Shown here one piece after another: positions 38,462 to 47,745 of a stretch of 64,000 nt of DNA. Position 1 is the first letter of the stretch. Each line of letters starts with the position of its first letter. The translations under genes and the position numbers were made by a program. Below the pieces are notes generated by a model. The model searched no databases. It was not told the origin of the DNA and saw only the letters and a program-made list of their open reading frames with translations. The DNA comes from a bacterium (lineage in GTDB: Bacteria > Bacillota > Bacilli > Lactobacillales > Streptococcaceae): contig CAJNBX010000001.1 in NCBI GenBank assembly GCA_905221115.1, positions 62,001 to 126,000 of the forward strand. The letters are read 5' to 3'.

Positions 38462-39765
38462 AATAAATAAAATCCCTTTGTAATACTATAAAAAATAACT
38501 AACAAAGAAATAACTATAAGACTCGGTTGCCAGAAACCTGATATATCTACTAAACTACGGCCTAAAAATTGGCCAATAAGGCTAACTAAAATTAAAATAA
38601 TTAAATTAAAAATTACTGACACTAATAAAATTAACACCGAATGTATTATTGCCTCGCCTATACGTATTTTAAAAAGTTGTAATCTTGACACTCCCAGTGT
38701 CTTTAACTGTTTGATGTCCTCAATATCTTTATTAGAAGATAAAATTGTAAGAGAAATAGAACTAGTAATAATCAGAATAATTGGAGCAGACATATAAGCA
38801 ATAAAGGAAGCTCTTGCTTCGTTTACTCCGTTTGCTGTATTCATGAATGAATACATATTTTGGGTGTAAAGAATAAACCCAGAAATGAGAGTTACTCCCA
38901 TGCTCATTGAAGTTTGTATACTTTTCAAATAACTAGGATTGGATAGTAGATTCCAAAAGCCTGTATTAATTACATAATTTTCAGTTGGAAATATCCTCAT
39001 TAAAAATTTTATTAGAAACATTTGAATTGATGGAGATAGTGATTGAATAATAAGGATGTGAATAATTAATAAAAATAATATTATGCTTGACTGTTTTTCA
39101 ATTATTTCTTTGTTTCTGATAAAACCTGCTGAAACAATAGAACCTATACATAGTAACCATAGGAATAAACGAACAGAGATGTTAACAAATCCAGTTACTG
39201 TAACTTTTCTTTTTTTCTTTTTTGGTTTTAATATTGATGATATTTTAAGCATTCGACTTGAATAAAAGTAAGCCCCTATCCCGACAATTGTTGGGACTAT
39301 AAAAACACTCAATAAAACTGATTGAATGTTGGCTGTAATAACTAAATCAGGTAACTCATCTCTTCCTAATAAATTTTGTAAAAATTTGTAGTAACTATCT
39401 GCCATGATAAATGAAAGTATTGTACCAATACTACTAACAATCACTGCCATTAAATAAAACTGTCCAGATACTAATAAAGATAGCTGAGTTCTGCTTGCGC
39501 CTAAGATAGCCCATAATTGGTAATCCTTTTTAAAGATATCTATTAGCAGTCTTATATTATTTGAAATAAGGAAAAATAGAGTAGTCCCGCCAAAAATTAT
39601 TAGCATTTGAAAAAGTTGTGAAGCGTTAATATTAGCAGTCTTTATTGAACTAGCAATACCAAATAAAGATGTTCCAACAATCAGGCTAGATACAAGTAGT
39701 AATGGTATTGTTCCTAACCATTGTCTTTTTGAGTACTGAAATTGGTAAATGATTAATTTTAGCAT
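38449..39765 (-). CDS. FtsX-like ABC permease (accessory transporter)
   Basis: This 438-aa permease has about eight membrane helices (first near residues 16-38, others near 50-68, 100-125, 150-170, 200-220, 225-245, 325-350 and 375-435). The FtsX-like core is split in two (KDYQLWAILGASRTQLSLL and IEDIKQLKTLGVSRLQLFKI). No large extracellular domain is present, unlike BceB. The RBS is GGAGGA, identical in context to that of the ATPase gene upstream. Base composition is more AT-rich than the flanking core genes. Substrate unknown; a peptide is plausible. Confidence 0.85.
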   Translation of the reverse strand: MLKLIIYQFQYSKRQWLGTIPLLLVSSLIVGTSLFGIASSIKTANINASQLFQMLIIFGGTTLFFLISNNIRLLIDIFKKDYQLWAILGASRTQLSLLVSGQFYLMAVIVSSIGTILSFIMADSYYKFLQNLLGRDELPDLVITANIQSVLLSVFIVPTIVGIGAYFYSSRMLKISSILKPKKKKRKVTVTGFVNISVRLFLWLLCIGSIVSAGFIRNKEIIEKQSSIILFLLIIHILIIQSLSPSIQMFLIKFLMRIFPTENYVINTGFWNLLSNPSYLKSIQTSMSMGVTLISGFILYTQNMYSFMNTANGVNEARASFIAYMSAPIILIITSSISLTILSSNKDIEDIKQLKTLGVSRLQLFKIRIGEAIIHSVLILLVSVIFNLIILILVSLIGQFLGRSLVDISGFWQPSLIVISLLVIFYSITKGFYLFQDR

Positions 39766-39782
39766 AATAAATCCTCCTCAAA

Positions 39783-40514
39783 TTAATCTTTACTACTTTC
39801 AAGTGCTTGGTAGAGCTCCTCAGCTGAGGGTTTAATAATTTGTCGAGATATTTTTCCGTCTTTTAAAATGAGTGCTCTGTCAGTTTTTGAAGCCAACTCA
39901 ATATCATGAGTGACCATAAAAACACATTTTCCTTGACTCGCTAAATTACGAAGTGTTTCAAAAATAAGTTTTCTTGAAACGCTGTCCAGAGCTCCTGTTG
40001 GCTCATCAGCAAAAATAATTTTACTATCAGCTATTATTGCACGAGTAATAGCCACTTTTTGCTGTTCTCCACCTGATAAGGTAGCAACTAATGATGATAG
40101 TTCTGCTTTAAAATTCAAACTATCCAACATTTTTTTTACTTTATTGCTATCAACACTCTTTCCTGAGAGTCTCAGAGGAAGTGTAACATTTTCTAGTACA
40201 GGTAGAGCGGGTACCAGATTATAGTTTTGAAAAATTATTGCAATATCTTGCCTTCTAAATTTAGCAAGAGTCCCTTCTTTTAAAGTATATGGATTTACAC
40301 CATTGATAATAACTTCGCCACTTGTTGGTTCAGATAAACTTGATAAGCAACTTAGCAAAGTAGACTTTCCAGAACCACTGACACCAAGTATTGATACAAA
40401 TTCCCCATAATTGACAGATAAAGAAACATCTTTCAAAATAGAGACAGTTTTGTCTTGCCCTAACAAAAATTCTTTTGAAAGGTTTAAGACTTTAACAGCT
40501 ACATTATTAACCAT
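39783..40514 (-). CDS. ABC transporter ATPase (MacB/LolD-like, accessory)
   Basis: This ATPase has Walker [13 protein letters not shown], signature SGGEQQKVAITRA, Walker [13 protein letters not shown] and switch His in VTHDIELASK. The start MVNNVAVKVLNLSKEF at 40514 follows GGAGGA at 6-nt spacing; the frame extends to 40583 without RBS support. It is 243 aa and lies 17 bp upstream of its permease. The pair sits between 45-bp direct repeats. Confidence 0.9.
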   Translation of the reverse strand: MVNNVAVKVLNLSKEFLLGQDKTVSILKDVSLSVNYGEFVSILGVSGSGKSTLLSCLSSLSEPTSGEVIINGVNPYTLKEGTLAKFRRQDIAIIFQNYNLVPALPVLENVTLPLRLSGKSVDSNKVKKMLDSLNFKAELSSLVATLSGGEQQKVAITRAIIADSKIIFADEPTGALDSVSRKLIFETLRNLASQGKCVFMVTHDIELASKTDRALILKDGKISRQIIKPSAEELYQALESSKD

Positions 40515-40579
40515 AATAAATCCTCCTGATTCCAGTGTCATCTTTGATTTAATTATACAATATTGGAATTCTATTAATA

Positions 40580-40770
40580 TCAAGTAAGTAATTTATGAAA
40601 CGTATTTTTAATGGATAAAATTTCTATTTCCTCTGGATCTCGAATAAAGGTCTTTAGCGAACTAAGAATTTTTTCTATTACCATAATAGTATCATAAATG
40701 AGACTTGATTGAAAGCGTAAACATAGCTTTATTAAGAGCTACAGCTTTTCTATACAAAATTTAAACATAA
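40580..40770 (-). pseudogene. unidentified gene fragment upstream of the accessory ABC transporter
   Basis: A minus frame reads SSLIYDTIMVIEKILSSLKT then FIRDPEEIEILSIKNTFHKL and a stop, about 50 codons. It is interrupted upstream by a TAG about 17 codons before the internal Met at 40684. It looks like the degraded end of a helical protein. It could be the transporter's lost regulator, but no family is recognised. Confidence 0.3.
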
Positions 40771-40832
40771 AACTTAGGTATACTTAATAAATGAGAATTA
40801 AAGTTAGCTATAACGAAAATAGGAGCATATGT

Positions 40833-40877
40833 AAAACTCTAAGCAGGCAGAGCCTGCTAACTCATGACAGAAAAAGA
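40833..40877 (+). repeat. 45-bp direct repeat, right copy
   Basis: Differs from the copy at 38166-38210 by one base (CCTGCTAA instead of CCTGATAA). It contains a small AGCAGGC/GCCTGCT hairpin and lies just upstream of an IS110-like transposase remnant. Confidence 0.85.
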
Positions 40878-40889
40878 TGTTTAGCCTAT

Positions 40890-41150
40890 AGTGCTGGCAT
40901 TAAAAAATCCTCACACATCACGCAAGGAAATCGCTAAATAAAACAGGCTTTGACCATGTCGGGATTAATTGCAGCACATTCCAAGGATCCAGCTTTTTCT
41001 TCTTTTTACAATCGAATTTCCCAAAGAGTAAGCAAGATGAAAGCCGTCATTTCTTATGCTCATAAGATTCTCAGAATCATTTACAAACTACTCTCCATCA
41101 AGCATACTTATCAAAAAGAGAAGGGGCTAGGACTGAGGAAACAGTTCTAA
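40890..41150 (+). mobile_element. remnant of an IS110-family transposase (C-terminal end)
   Basis: The frame ending at 41150 reads GLIAAHSKDPAFSSFYNRIS, then VSKMKAVISYAHKILRIIYK. This matches the C-terminal pattern of IS110/IS116/IS902 transposases (HDPxFxxFYxR... AxARKLLRIIYxLL). The rest of the transposase is missing, and stops occur just upstream. It marks old insertion activity at the edge of the ABC transporter island. Confidence 0.65.
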
Positions 41151-41221
41151 CGCCAAAACTAAAAAATTTCAATTACACGCTAGCACGGAATTGATTTTTT
41201 GCGCTTTTTTACTGTCTTTTT

Positions 41222-41273
41222 TCAAATAAAAACACCTCAAAAGTTAGATTTTCTAGCTCTAACTTTTGAGGTG
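41222..41273 (-). terminator. terminator of the DUF896 gene
   Basis: A perfect 16-bp stem (41233-41248 with 41258-41273) and a U-run on the minus strand from AAATAAAAA. Confidence 0.85.
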
Positions 41274-41332
41274 CAGCTCATTTATGTATGATAGTCTTTT
41301 GATTATTATTTCATTAAAAGAAAGAATGCTTA

Positions 41333-41590
41333 TTATGAATTTGGATCATCGAGACTACGGCCATGTAAACCTTTTTCACGTTGGACTTGACGTAGTTTCT
41401 CTGGTGTAACATCGTTTCCTTCTTCGTCCACAATTTTGATCCCTTCGATGTGGTGACGAACAGTGCGACGATAACCTTCGATATACTCCTCACGTAGTTT
41501 GGCTTGTTCCACTTTTTCTTCTGGTGTCAAGCCTTCTGTTTTTTTCTTTTTGGCAAGCTCGTTAATACGATCAATTTTTTTAGGATCCAT
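41333..41590 (-). CDS. DUF896 (YnzC-like) small protein
   Basis: This 85-aa soluble protein is of the DUF896/YnzC family. It starts [20 protein letters not shown], with the signature [21 protein letters not shown] forming a helical hairpin. Members in B. subtilis are SOS-linked or of unknown role. RBS GGAGAG. It follows glyS after 42 bp and probably shares its transcript, ending at the strong terminator. Confidence 0.9.
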   Translation of the reverse strand: MDPKKIDRINELAKKKKTEGLTPEEKVEQAKLREEYIEGYRRTVRHHIEGIKIVDEEGNDVTPEKLRQVQREKGLHGRSLDDPNS

Positions 41591-41632
41591 GTTTCTCTCC
41601 TTTATGATAAGATTTAATCCGTTTAACAGATT

Positions 41633-43669
41633 TTATTTGGTATTGATTTGGTTAAAACGTGCAAGTTTAGCTGCTTTTTGAGTCAAATGAGACAAGATAG
41701 CCAAACGATTTTGACGGACTGCCTGATCTTCGGCCATTACCATGGTATTTTCAAAGAAGGCATCAATGACTGGGCTAAGAGCAAAGAGCTGTTTCAATTG
41801 CTGACTGGCAGTCCCTGACAAAACGAGTGATTCTACTGCTTCTGCCAAGGCTTTCTCTTCTTCATTCTCAAAGAGAGCTGAATCAACTGTAGCAACTCCT
41901 TCTGCCTTCTCAGCCAAATTAAAGGCACGAGAAAGTGATTCAACAGATGGTTTAAAATCTTCTTCCTTGCTTGCTTCTACAAGAGCACTTGCTGCTTCCA
42001 ACATATCCGCCACAACAAAGTTTGATCCTGCAAGAACTGCTTCCTTAATATCTTTTGGAGTAGAGCCCATCATCTTATCAACACGAGCCTTGATAAAGTC
42101 CATAACCTCTGTCTTATTTTCATAAGTCAAGCTGTCAAATTTCAAAGCATAAAGGCTATCAATCAACTCATCCATAGCAATGTGCCAACCAAAGGCATCC
42201 AAGATACGAACCACACCTTGCGTCGCACGACGAAGGGCATAAGGGTCATTAGAACCTGATGGAATCAAGCCTACTGAGAAGAAACTCAAAATCGTATCCA
42301 ATTTGTCTGCAATGGCTAGAATGGCTCCAACCTTGCTCTCTGGAAGTTCTCCTTCAGCTGATGTAGGCATGTAGTGTTCACGAATAGCAGCTGCTACCGC
42401 TGGAGTTTCCCCAGCAAGAAGGGCATATTTTTCACCCATAATTCCTTGGAGCTCGTCAAATTCACCAACCATCCCAGTCAACAAGTCAAACTTGTAAATG
42501 GCTGCTGCACGGGCTAGGTCAATCGTTTCATCCGCTGACAAGCCTGCTTTTTCTGCCAATAGAATAGCAATCTGACCAGTACGAATCATGTGTTCACGAA
42601 GGGAACCGATTTTCTCATGGAAAGTCACATTGTTTAATTTTTCAACAAGCTCAGAAATCACCAATTTTTGGTCTTCACGCCAGAAGAATTCACCGTCTTC
42701 CAAGCGGGCTACCAAGACTTTTTCATTTCCTTTGATGACATTTTCCAAATGCTCTGCATTTCCGTTACGGACAGAAATAAAGTTTGGCAATAGTTTACCG
42801 TCTTGATCACGAACAACAAAGTAACGTTGGTGTTCTTTCATTGAAGTCACCAAAACTTCTTCTGGAACTTCAAGGTATTTGGCATCAAAACTTCCCATAA
42901 AGGCAGTTGGGTATTCAACCAAGTTCAAGACTTCATTAAGCAAATCATCATCAATTTCGATACGTACACCATGCTCAGTTTCGATTGCTTTGATTTGGTC
43001 AACAATCATTTGCTCACGTTCACGAGGATCCGCGATTACAAACTGCTTACGAAGGTCTTCTTCGTAGCTCAATGCAGACTGAATCTTGGTTTCTTGTCCC
43101 AAGAAACGATGACCACGGCTGACACGATCTCCCTTGATATCAAGGAAATCCAAATCAAACTCTTCTTCATCTAAAAGAACAGTTAAAGTGTGAACAGGGC
43201 GGATGTATTCAAAGGTGTTGTTAGCCCAGTGCATGCTGACAGGGAAAGTCAAGGACTTCAAGACATCTACAACACCAGGAACAATGGCTTCAACTGCTTG
43301 ACCAATTTCTTCCTTAGTGACATAGACATATTCTTCACCCTTGATTTCACGGAATTCGATATCTTCAACAGTCAAGCCTTTTCCACGAACAAATCCTTGA
43401 GCTGCTTTGGTGAAGTTTCCATCACTATCCAATGCAATTTTCTTTGCTGGCCCCTTAAAATCTTCTGTCAAATCAGACTGTTTGTCTGCAAGACCAGTTA
43501 CACGAACAGCCAAACGACGGGGTGTCGAGAAGGTTTGAACAGCTTCAAAAGACAGGCGGTTTTCCTTGAGGAAGGCTGCCATTTTTTCGCCTAGTTGTTC
43601 TTCACTTGGTGTGACAACATAGGCTGGTAATTCTTCAAGACCGAGTTCTACTAATAAGTTTTTTGTCAT
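41633..43669 (-). CDS. glyS: glycine-tRNA ligase, beta subunit
   Basis: GlyS is the large subunit of the bacterial alpha2beta2 glycyl-tRNA synthetase. It starts [19 protein letters not shown], contains an HD-like domain ([24 protein letters not shown]) and ends with a C-terminal anticodon-binding DALR-type domain. The 678 aa length is standard. It is separated from glyQ by 259 bp of repeat-like sequence rather than the usual tight junction. Confidence 0.98.
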   Translation of the reverse strand: MTKNLLVELGLEELPAYVVTPSEEQLGEKMAAFLKENRLSFEAVQTFSTPRRLAVRVTGLADKQSDLTEDFKGPAKKIALDSDGNFTKAAQGFVRGKGLTVEDIEFREIKGEEYVYVTKEEIGQAVEAIVPGVVDVLKSLTFPVSMHWANNTFEYIRPVHTLTVLLDEEEFDLDFLDIKGDRVSRGHRFLGQETKIQSALSYEEDLRKQFVIADPREREQMIVDQIKAIETEHGVRIEIDDDLLNEVLNLVEYPTAFMGSFDAKYLEVPEEVLVTSMKEHQRYFVVRDQDGKLLPNFISVRNGNAEHLENVIKGNEKVLVARLEDGEFFWREDQKLVISELVEKLNNVTFHEKIGSLREHMIRTGQIAILLAEKAGLSADETIDLARAAAIYKFDLLTGMVGEFDELQGIMGEKYALLAGETPAVAAAIREHYMPTSAEGELPESKVGAILAIADKLDTILSFFSVGLIPSGSNDPYALRRATQGVVRILDAFGWHIAMDELIDSLYALKFDSLTYENKTEVMDFIKARVDKMMGSTPKDIKEAVLAGSNFVVADMLEAASALVEASKEEDFKPSVESLSRAFNLAEKAEGVATVDSALFENEEEKALAEAVESLVLSGTASQQLKQLFALSPVIDAFFENTMVMAEDQAVRQNRLAILSHLTQKAAKLARFNQINTK

Positions 43670-43928
43670 GTTTTTTCCTTTACATTTTCTTCAATCTTTT
43701 TTGATATGCACCTTAGGTACTGGGGACGTCGCTAACTAACTTTGTGAGTCTGTATGGAAATCTAATACTAAATTGATTAATATTTCCAACGGTCTCATCA
43801 AAGTGGATTTAGCTGACTGATTTTTGAACCCAAGGTTTCAAAAATCCCCACGTAACAGTACGGCGGTGCATATTCCTCTAGCAAGTCTTCGACTTGCCTC
43901 TAACGATTTTAGAGCACGATATTACTCA
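43670..43928 (-). other. glyQ-glyS spacer with hairpin sequences
   Basis: This 259-bp spacer contains GCAAGTCGAAGACTTGC (43883-43899, palindrome) and TTTTTGAACC/GGTTTCAAAAA (about 43830-43852). No gene, terminator with a U-run or T-box is seen. It may modulate glyS translation or be inserted repeat sequence. Confidence 0.45.
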
Positions 43929-44846
43929 CTATTCTGCGTCTTCTGCTAAGAGTTTAGCTCGTGTTGCTTCATCCAAAAGCGGGTAGCCTAGGCGTTTGCG
44001 TTCTGCGACAAATGTTTTGGCTACAACACGGGCCAAGTTACGGATACGAGCGATATAGCCTGCGCGCTCTGTTACAGATACTGCACCACGCGCATCAAGT
44101 AGGTTAAAGGTATGTGAACATTTGAGAACATAGTCATAGGCAGGGTGCACCAATCCTTCTTCCAAAGCACGACCAGCTTCTTTTTCAAACTTATCAAAGT
44201 TTTCCAGCAACATTTCTTGGTCAGAAATTTCAAATGAATATTTTGAGTGCTCATACTCAGGCTGGATAAAGATTTCTCCGTATTTTACACCATCAGCCCA
44301 CTCGATATCGTAAACAGAGTCTACTTCTTGGATGTAAGAAGCCAAACGCTCCAAACCGTAGGTTACTTCTGCAGTCACAGGGCCAGTTGCCAATCCACCG
44401 ACTTGTTGGAAATAAGTAAACTGAGTGATTTCCATTCCGTCAAGCCAAACTTCCCAACCAAGACCAGCTGAACCAGTTGAGGGGTTTTCCCAGTTGTCCT
44501 CAACGAAACGAATATCGTGTTCCAAAGGATTGATTCCCAATTTTTCCAAAGACTCAAGGTAAAGTTCTTGGATGTTTGATGGAGATGGCTTCATGACCAC
44601 CTGAAATTGGTGGTGTTGGTAAAGACGGTTAGGGTTTTCCCCGTAACGACCGTCAGCAGGACGACGTGATGGCTCTACATAAGCCGCATTCCATGGCTCA
44701 GGTCCGATAGCACGAAGGAAAGTGTAAGGACTCATTGTCCCCGCACCTTTTTCATTATCATAAGCTTGCATAAGCATACAACCTTGGTCATTCCAAAATT
44801 GTTGCAAAGTCAAAATAATTTCTTGAAATGTTAATTTCTTAGACAT
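43929..44846 (-). CDS. glyQ: glycine-tRNA ligase, alpha subunit
   Basis: GlyQ is the catalytic subunit. Class II motifs appear in [38 protein letters not shown] and [10 protein letters not shown]. Start [12 protein letters not shown] at 44846 has GGAG 7 nt upstream and gives 305 aa, the normal length; the frame stays open to 45020 but that extension is not family-like. A P-loop ATPase gene separates it from the glycine T-box that would normally control it directly. Confidence 0.98.
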   Translation of the reverse strand: MSKKLTFQEIILTLQQFWNDQGCMLMQAYDNEKGAGTMSPYTFLRAIGPEPWNAAYVEPSRRPADGRYGENPNRLYQHHQFQVVMKPSPSNIQELYLESLEKLGINPLEHDIRFVEDNWENPSTGSAGLGWEVWLDGMEITQFTYFQQVGGLATGPVTAEVTYGLERLASYIQEVDSVYDIEWADGVKYGEIFIQPEYEHSKYSFEISDQEMLLENFDKFEKEAGRALEEGLVHPAYDYVLKCSHTFNLLDARGAVSVTERAGYIARIRNLARVVAKTFVAERKRLGYPLLDEATRAKLLAEDAE

Positions 44847-45137
44847 TGAATACTCCTTAATAAAAATAATTTCTTGCGACACGAGTCTGCCTCGTCGATC
44901 ATACGAGGCAAGACGAGTTAGTACTGCTTCTAGTTCAGGCACTCTAGTGCTGAGCGTAAAGCAGGACGACTGTAAAGAGGTTTCTATCACTGACACAGTG
45001 GAAGGGCCATTTTTAGACACAAATATTTCAATTATATTTTAAAAATGTAAGAAAAATTGATAATTATTATTTACAGACTAGTTTCACTTTTAGATATAAT
45101 ACACTGTTCCTAACAATTAAAACTCTATTACAGTTGA
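44847..45137 (-). other. spacer between the P-loop ATPase gene and glyQ
   Basis: It contains a hairpin TGCCTCG/CGAGGCA (about 44890-44912). It holds candidate promoter pieces, for example TTGTTA about 45110 and TATAAT about 45037 on the minus strand, but none with ideal spacing. There is no second T-box, so tRNA-Gly control of glyQS must come through the ATPase gene or be lost. Confidence 0.45.
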
Positions 45138-46577
45138 TTAAAAAATTTGTAAAGCTTTATACAGCCCTCTGTGAACTTGAATTTTCTCGTTAAAATTAAA
45201 ACGAGCAGATTCGTTCTCATACTTAAATATACTCCTTGTATCCATTGATGGAACATTACCAATTATACTAAATTCAAACAGTATGTTTAAAACTGCCTCT
45301 GCTCCCCTGTTTCTTAAGTTTTGATTTCTAACTTTTTCTTGATAGACGTCGACAAATTCACTCGGATTAAAAGTTTGCTTCCGTATAATAGAGAGAATGG
45401 AGAATATTTCGTTATATTCTGGTAAAACTGAATAAATTTCATCGATAATTTCCTGCTTCATATATTCCGAAAACGAATCATTTGCTTGCTTAATTTGACG
45501 AGGGCCTATTTTAATAAATTTATCTCTCGCAGAAATTTTAGAAGCTTCTTTCAAATATTTTATAATATCTCTAGGTCTATTATGAGTACTTCTTAAGATG
45601 TAATCAATAGGACTCTTCCTAGAATTTTGTTTGTTTCCCATCTTAACTTCTCTATTAATTCCAATTTTTTTCCATGCATCTAGAAAGTCTTTACTTTGAG
45701 TTCCTGTCAATACATCAATACGAGCTTGAATTAAACTACGTAATTTTTCTGGGGTCCACTCCAAATTAATTAAATAATCACTCCACTTATTCTTATCAGA
45801 ATAATTTATTCTTCGAAAAATATCCGATCTAAGAAAGACTATAGGAAAAATTAATAGTCCCTCATCTTTAAAAATATTGCGAGTTTCATTTATAGCTTTA
45901 AAAAGACCTGTAACAAGTGCAAAATAATCTTTTTCTTCTTCTGAGCTAGTAAAATCTTTATATTCTTCATCAAGTTCGTCAAAAATTACATAATATTTCG
46001 AAGCAGAAGTAACATTTTCTAAAATTACATTTTCAAGAATATCTACAATATCAATCCACTCTAGTTCATGCTTCTCTCTACTTGTAGCAATATTTAATCC
46101 TGTGCTAAGAACTTGAAAACCAAATTCTTTAACAGTTATTTTGGGGATTAAATTTTTTAAATTTTCAGCTCTTCTCTTTTCTGGAAAAAGTTTAACTAAA
46201 TTATCTCTAATATTTGAATCTATATTGCTATCCCTCACCATCTGTTTACAAATAGAAACATATATTAGATACTTCCAAAATGTGATATACTGGCTAGGAT
46301 TCGGATACCTGTTATCACTATAATTATAGATTGTGTTAAAAGGAAAATTTTTAAAAGATAACTTATCGGCGTATGCTCCAGCCCCAACATTCTTGTAAAT
46401 AAAAGTTGCAATAGCTGTTTTTCCTTCGCCCTTTCTACCAATAATCATGTACTTTTCACCACTCAGAACACTAGCCGTTTCTTCCGTATGGTAAAAATAT
46501 TTAATATCTTCTTCTTTAGCATCAAGTTTCCACTCATTATCTAATTTCTTCAACACCGGTAAATTTTCATTATTCAT
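45138..46577 (-). CDS. P-loop ATPase of the Sll1717/FunZ type
   Basis: This is a 479-aa ATPase with Walker A GRKGEGKTA (about 47-55) and Walker B YYVIFDELDEEY (about 195-206). It also has an Arg-containing sensor-like VFLRSDIFRRI and an RPRDIIKYL motif typical of STAND/Sll1717-like ATPases. The C-terminal 130 residues form a predicted winged-helix/helical region. Such ATPases occur sporadically in defence islands, but no activity is known here. It is AT-rich, has sporadic-type sequence, and uses the leader's GAGG before its ATG. It is the first gene behind the glycine T-box, ahead of glyQS. Confidence 0.75.
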   Translation of the reverse strand: MNNENLPVLKKLDNEWKLDAKEEDIKYFYHTEETASVLSGEKYMIIGRKGEGKTAIATFIYKNVGAGAYADKLSFKNFPFNTIYNYSDNRYPNPSQYITFWKYLIYVSICKQMVRDSNIDSNIRDNLVKLFPEKRRAENLKNLIPKITVKEFGFQVLSTGLNIATSREKHELEWIDIVDILENVILENVTSASKYYVIFDELDEEYKDFTSSEEEKDYFALVTGLFKAINETRNIFKDEGLLIFPIVFLRSDIFRRINYSDKNKWSDYLINLEWTPEKLRSLIQARIDVLTGTQSKDFLDAWKKIGINREVKMGNKQNSRKSPIDYILRSTHNRPRDIIKYLKEASKISARDKFIKIGPRQIKQANDSFSEYMKQEIIDEIYSVLPEYNEIFSILSIIRKQTFNPSEFVDVYQEKVRNQNLRNRGAEAVLNILFEFSIIGNVPSMDTRSIFKYENESARFNFNEKIQVHRGLYKALQIF

Positions 46578-46588
46578 CTTAACAACCT

Positions 46589-46775
46589 CAACAAAAAGAA
46601 CCGAATTTCAACACCCAAGCCTTGCGACTAGGGGCGTCAGAAACGCGGTTCCACCCTAATTTATTACTTCATTGTTTTTGAAAATACTACAGAAAGCGCC
46701 AGCTCTTTATTTTGTCCTACTTGGCTCCCACTATCCCAAGCTCGCTTGAAGAACGCCATAAGACTTTCTTTCCTG
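46589..46775 (-). promoter_or_regulatory. T-box riboswitch, glycine tRNA specific
   Basis: The minus strand carries the T-box sequence AGGGTGGAACCGCG (46644-46657). A terminator pairs AACCG near 46650 and a GACGCCC arm with GGGTGTT...CGGTT (46599-46603), then TTCTTTTTG. A Stem I region contains AAGTCTTATGGCGTTCTTC with a GGC (Gly) specifier candidate. Uncharged tRNA-Gly should stabilise the antiterminator. The next gene is the P-loop ATPase, not glyQ. Confidence 0.88.
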
Positions 46776-46781
46776 CTAACT

Positions 46782-46810
46782 ATTATAGCAAAAATTAGAA
46801 CAATGTACAA
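46782..46810 (-). promoter_or_regulatory. promoter of the T-box leader
   Basis: TTGTAC (46805-46810), a 17-bp spacer and TATAAT (46782-46787) on the minus strand. Confidence 0.85.
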
Positions 46811-46826
46811 TTCTTTTTATGATTTT

Positions 46827-47669
46827 CTAGAAATCCATATCATCAACTCGTGGAGCACCCGACTGAACAGCAATCGTTTTTAAGGTTTCACGCTCCTCAT
46901 GACTCAGTTCAATTCCGAAACAATCAAGATTAGCCTGAATACGAGATCCAGTAACAGATTTTGGAAGTGGTAAAAATCCTTCTGCCAAGCTCCAGGCCAA
47001 GGCTATCTGAGCAACAGACTTTCCGTGATTTGTTGCGATTTCTTGCACTTCCTTACTATCAAATAGTTCTCCCTGACCAAAAGGCCCCCAAGCTTCCAAT
47101 AAAATTCCTTTTTCTCGACAGTAATCTACGACTTCCTCTTGATACACACCTGGCGCCAAACGAACTTGATTGACCGCTGGAGGAATTTTTGCTGTTTCAA
47201 GCAAGGCATCCAAATGATGGGGAAGGAAATTACTAACTCCAATAGCACGGATTTTGCCTTCTAGGTAAAGATCCTCCATCGCTCTCCAAACTTCCGTATT
47301 TCGGATTTTCCATTGGTCATTTTCTCTGAGCGGTTTTGGATTTGGCCAATGAATCAAATACAAATCCAAATAATCCAAGCCCAGTTTCTCTAAAGACTCT
47401 TCAAAAGCCTGACGAGCTTGCTCATAGTTGTGGTTTGTATTCCACAATTTACTAGTTACAAAAATTTCCTCACGCGGAACGCCACTATCTTGAATAGCAC
47501 GACCAACGCTTTCTTCATTTTTATAAATGGCTGCCGTATCGATATGGCGATAGCCTGCCTTTAAAGCCTCTAGGACAGCTTGATAGGCAATCTCTCCATT
47601 TTCAGCTTTCCAGGTTCCAAATCCTAGAACTGGAATTGGAACACCATTATTTAAAGTATAAGATTTCAT
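46827..47669 (-). CDS. aldo/keto reductase
   Basis: This is a cytoplasmic NADPH-dependent aldo/keto reductase (TIM barrel). The catalytic tetrad appears as Asp in RHIDTAAIYKNEE, the Tyr in the same segment, Lys in VTSKLWN and His in LIHWPNP. LPKSVTGSRIQANLD is the cofactor loop. The 280 aa length is typical of the YtbE/2,5-diketogluconate reductase group. Substrate is uncertain (methylglyoxal or other aldehydes). RBS AAGGAAA. It lies directly upstream of the T-box promoter. Confidence 0.93.
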   Translation of the reverse strand: MKSYTLNNGVPIPVLGFGTWKAENGEIAYQAVLEALKAGYRHIDTAAIYKNEESVGRAIQDSGVPREEIFVTSKLWNTNHNYEQARQAFEESLEKLGLDYLDLYLIHWPNPKPLRENDQWKIRNTEVWRAMEDLYLEGKIRAIGVSNFLPHHLDALLETAKIPPAVNQVRLAPGVYQEEVVDYCREKGILLEAWGPFGQGELFDSKEVQEIATNHGKSVAQIALAWSLAEGFLPLPKSVTGSRIQANLDCFGIELSHEERETLKTIAVQSGAPRVDDMDF

Positions 47670-47745
47670 TATTTTTCCTTTCTATGTGAAGAAAATCCAC
47701 AGAAACAAATTCTCAAAGAAAACTTATCTCTTTAGATTTTGTGTA

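Noticed and set aside
44847..45020. In-frame 58-codon N-terminal extension of glyQ
   Set aside because: The start at 44846 has a good RBS and gives the normal GlyQ N-terminus; the extension is not family-like.
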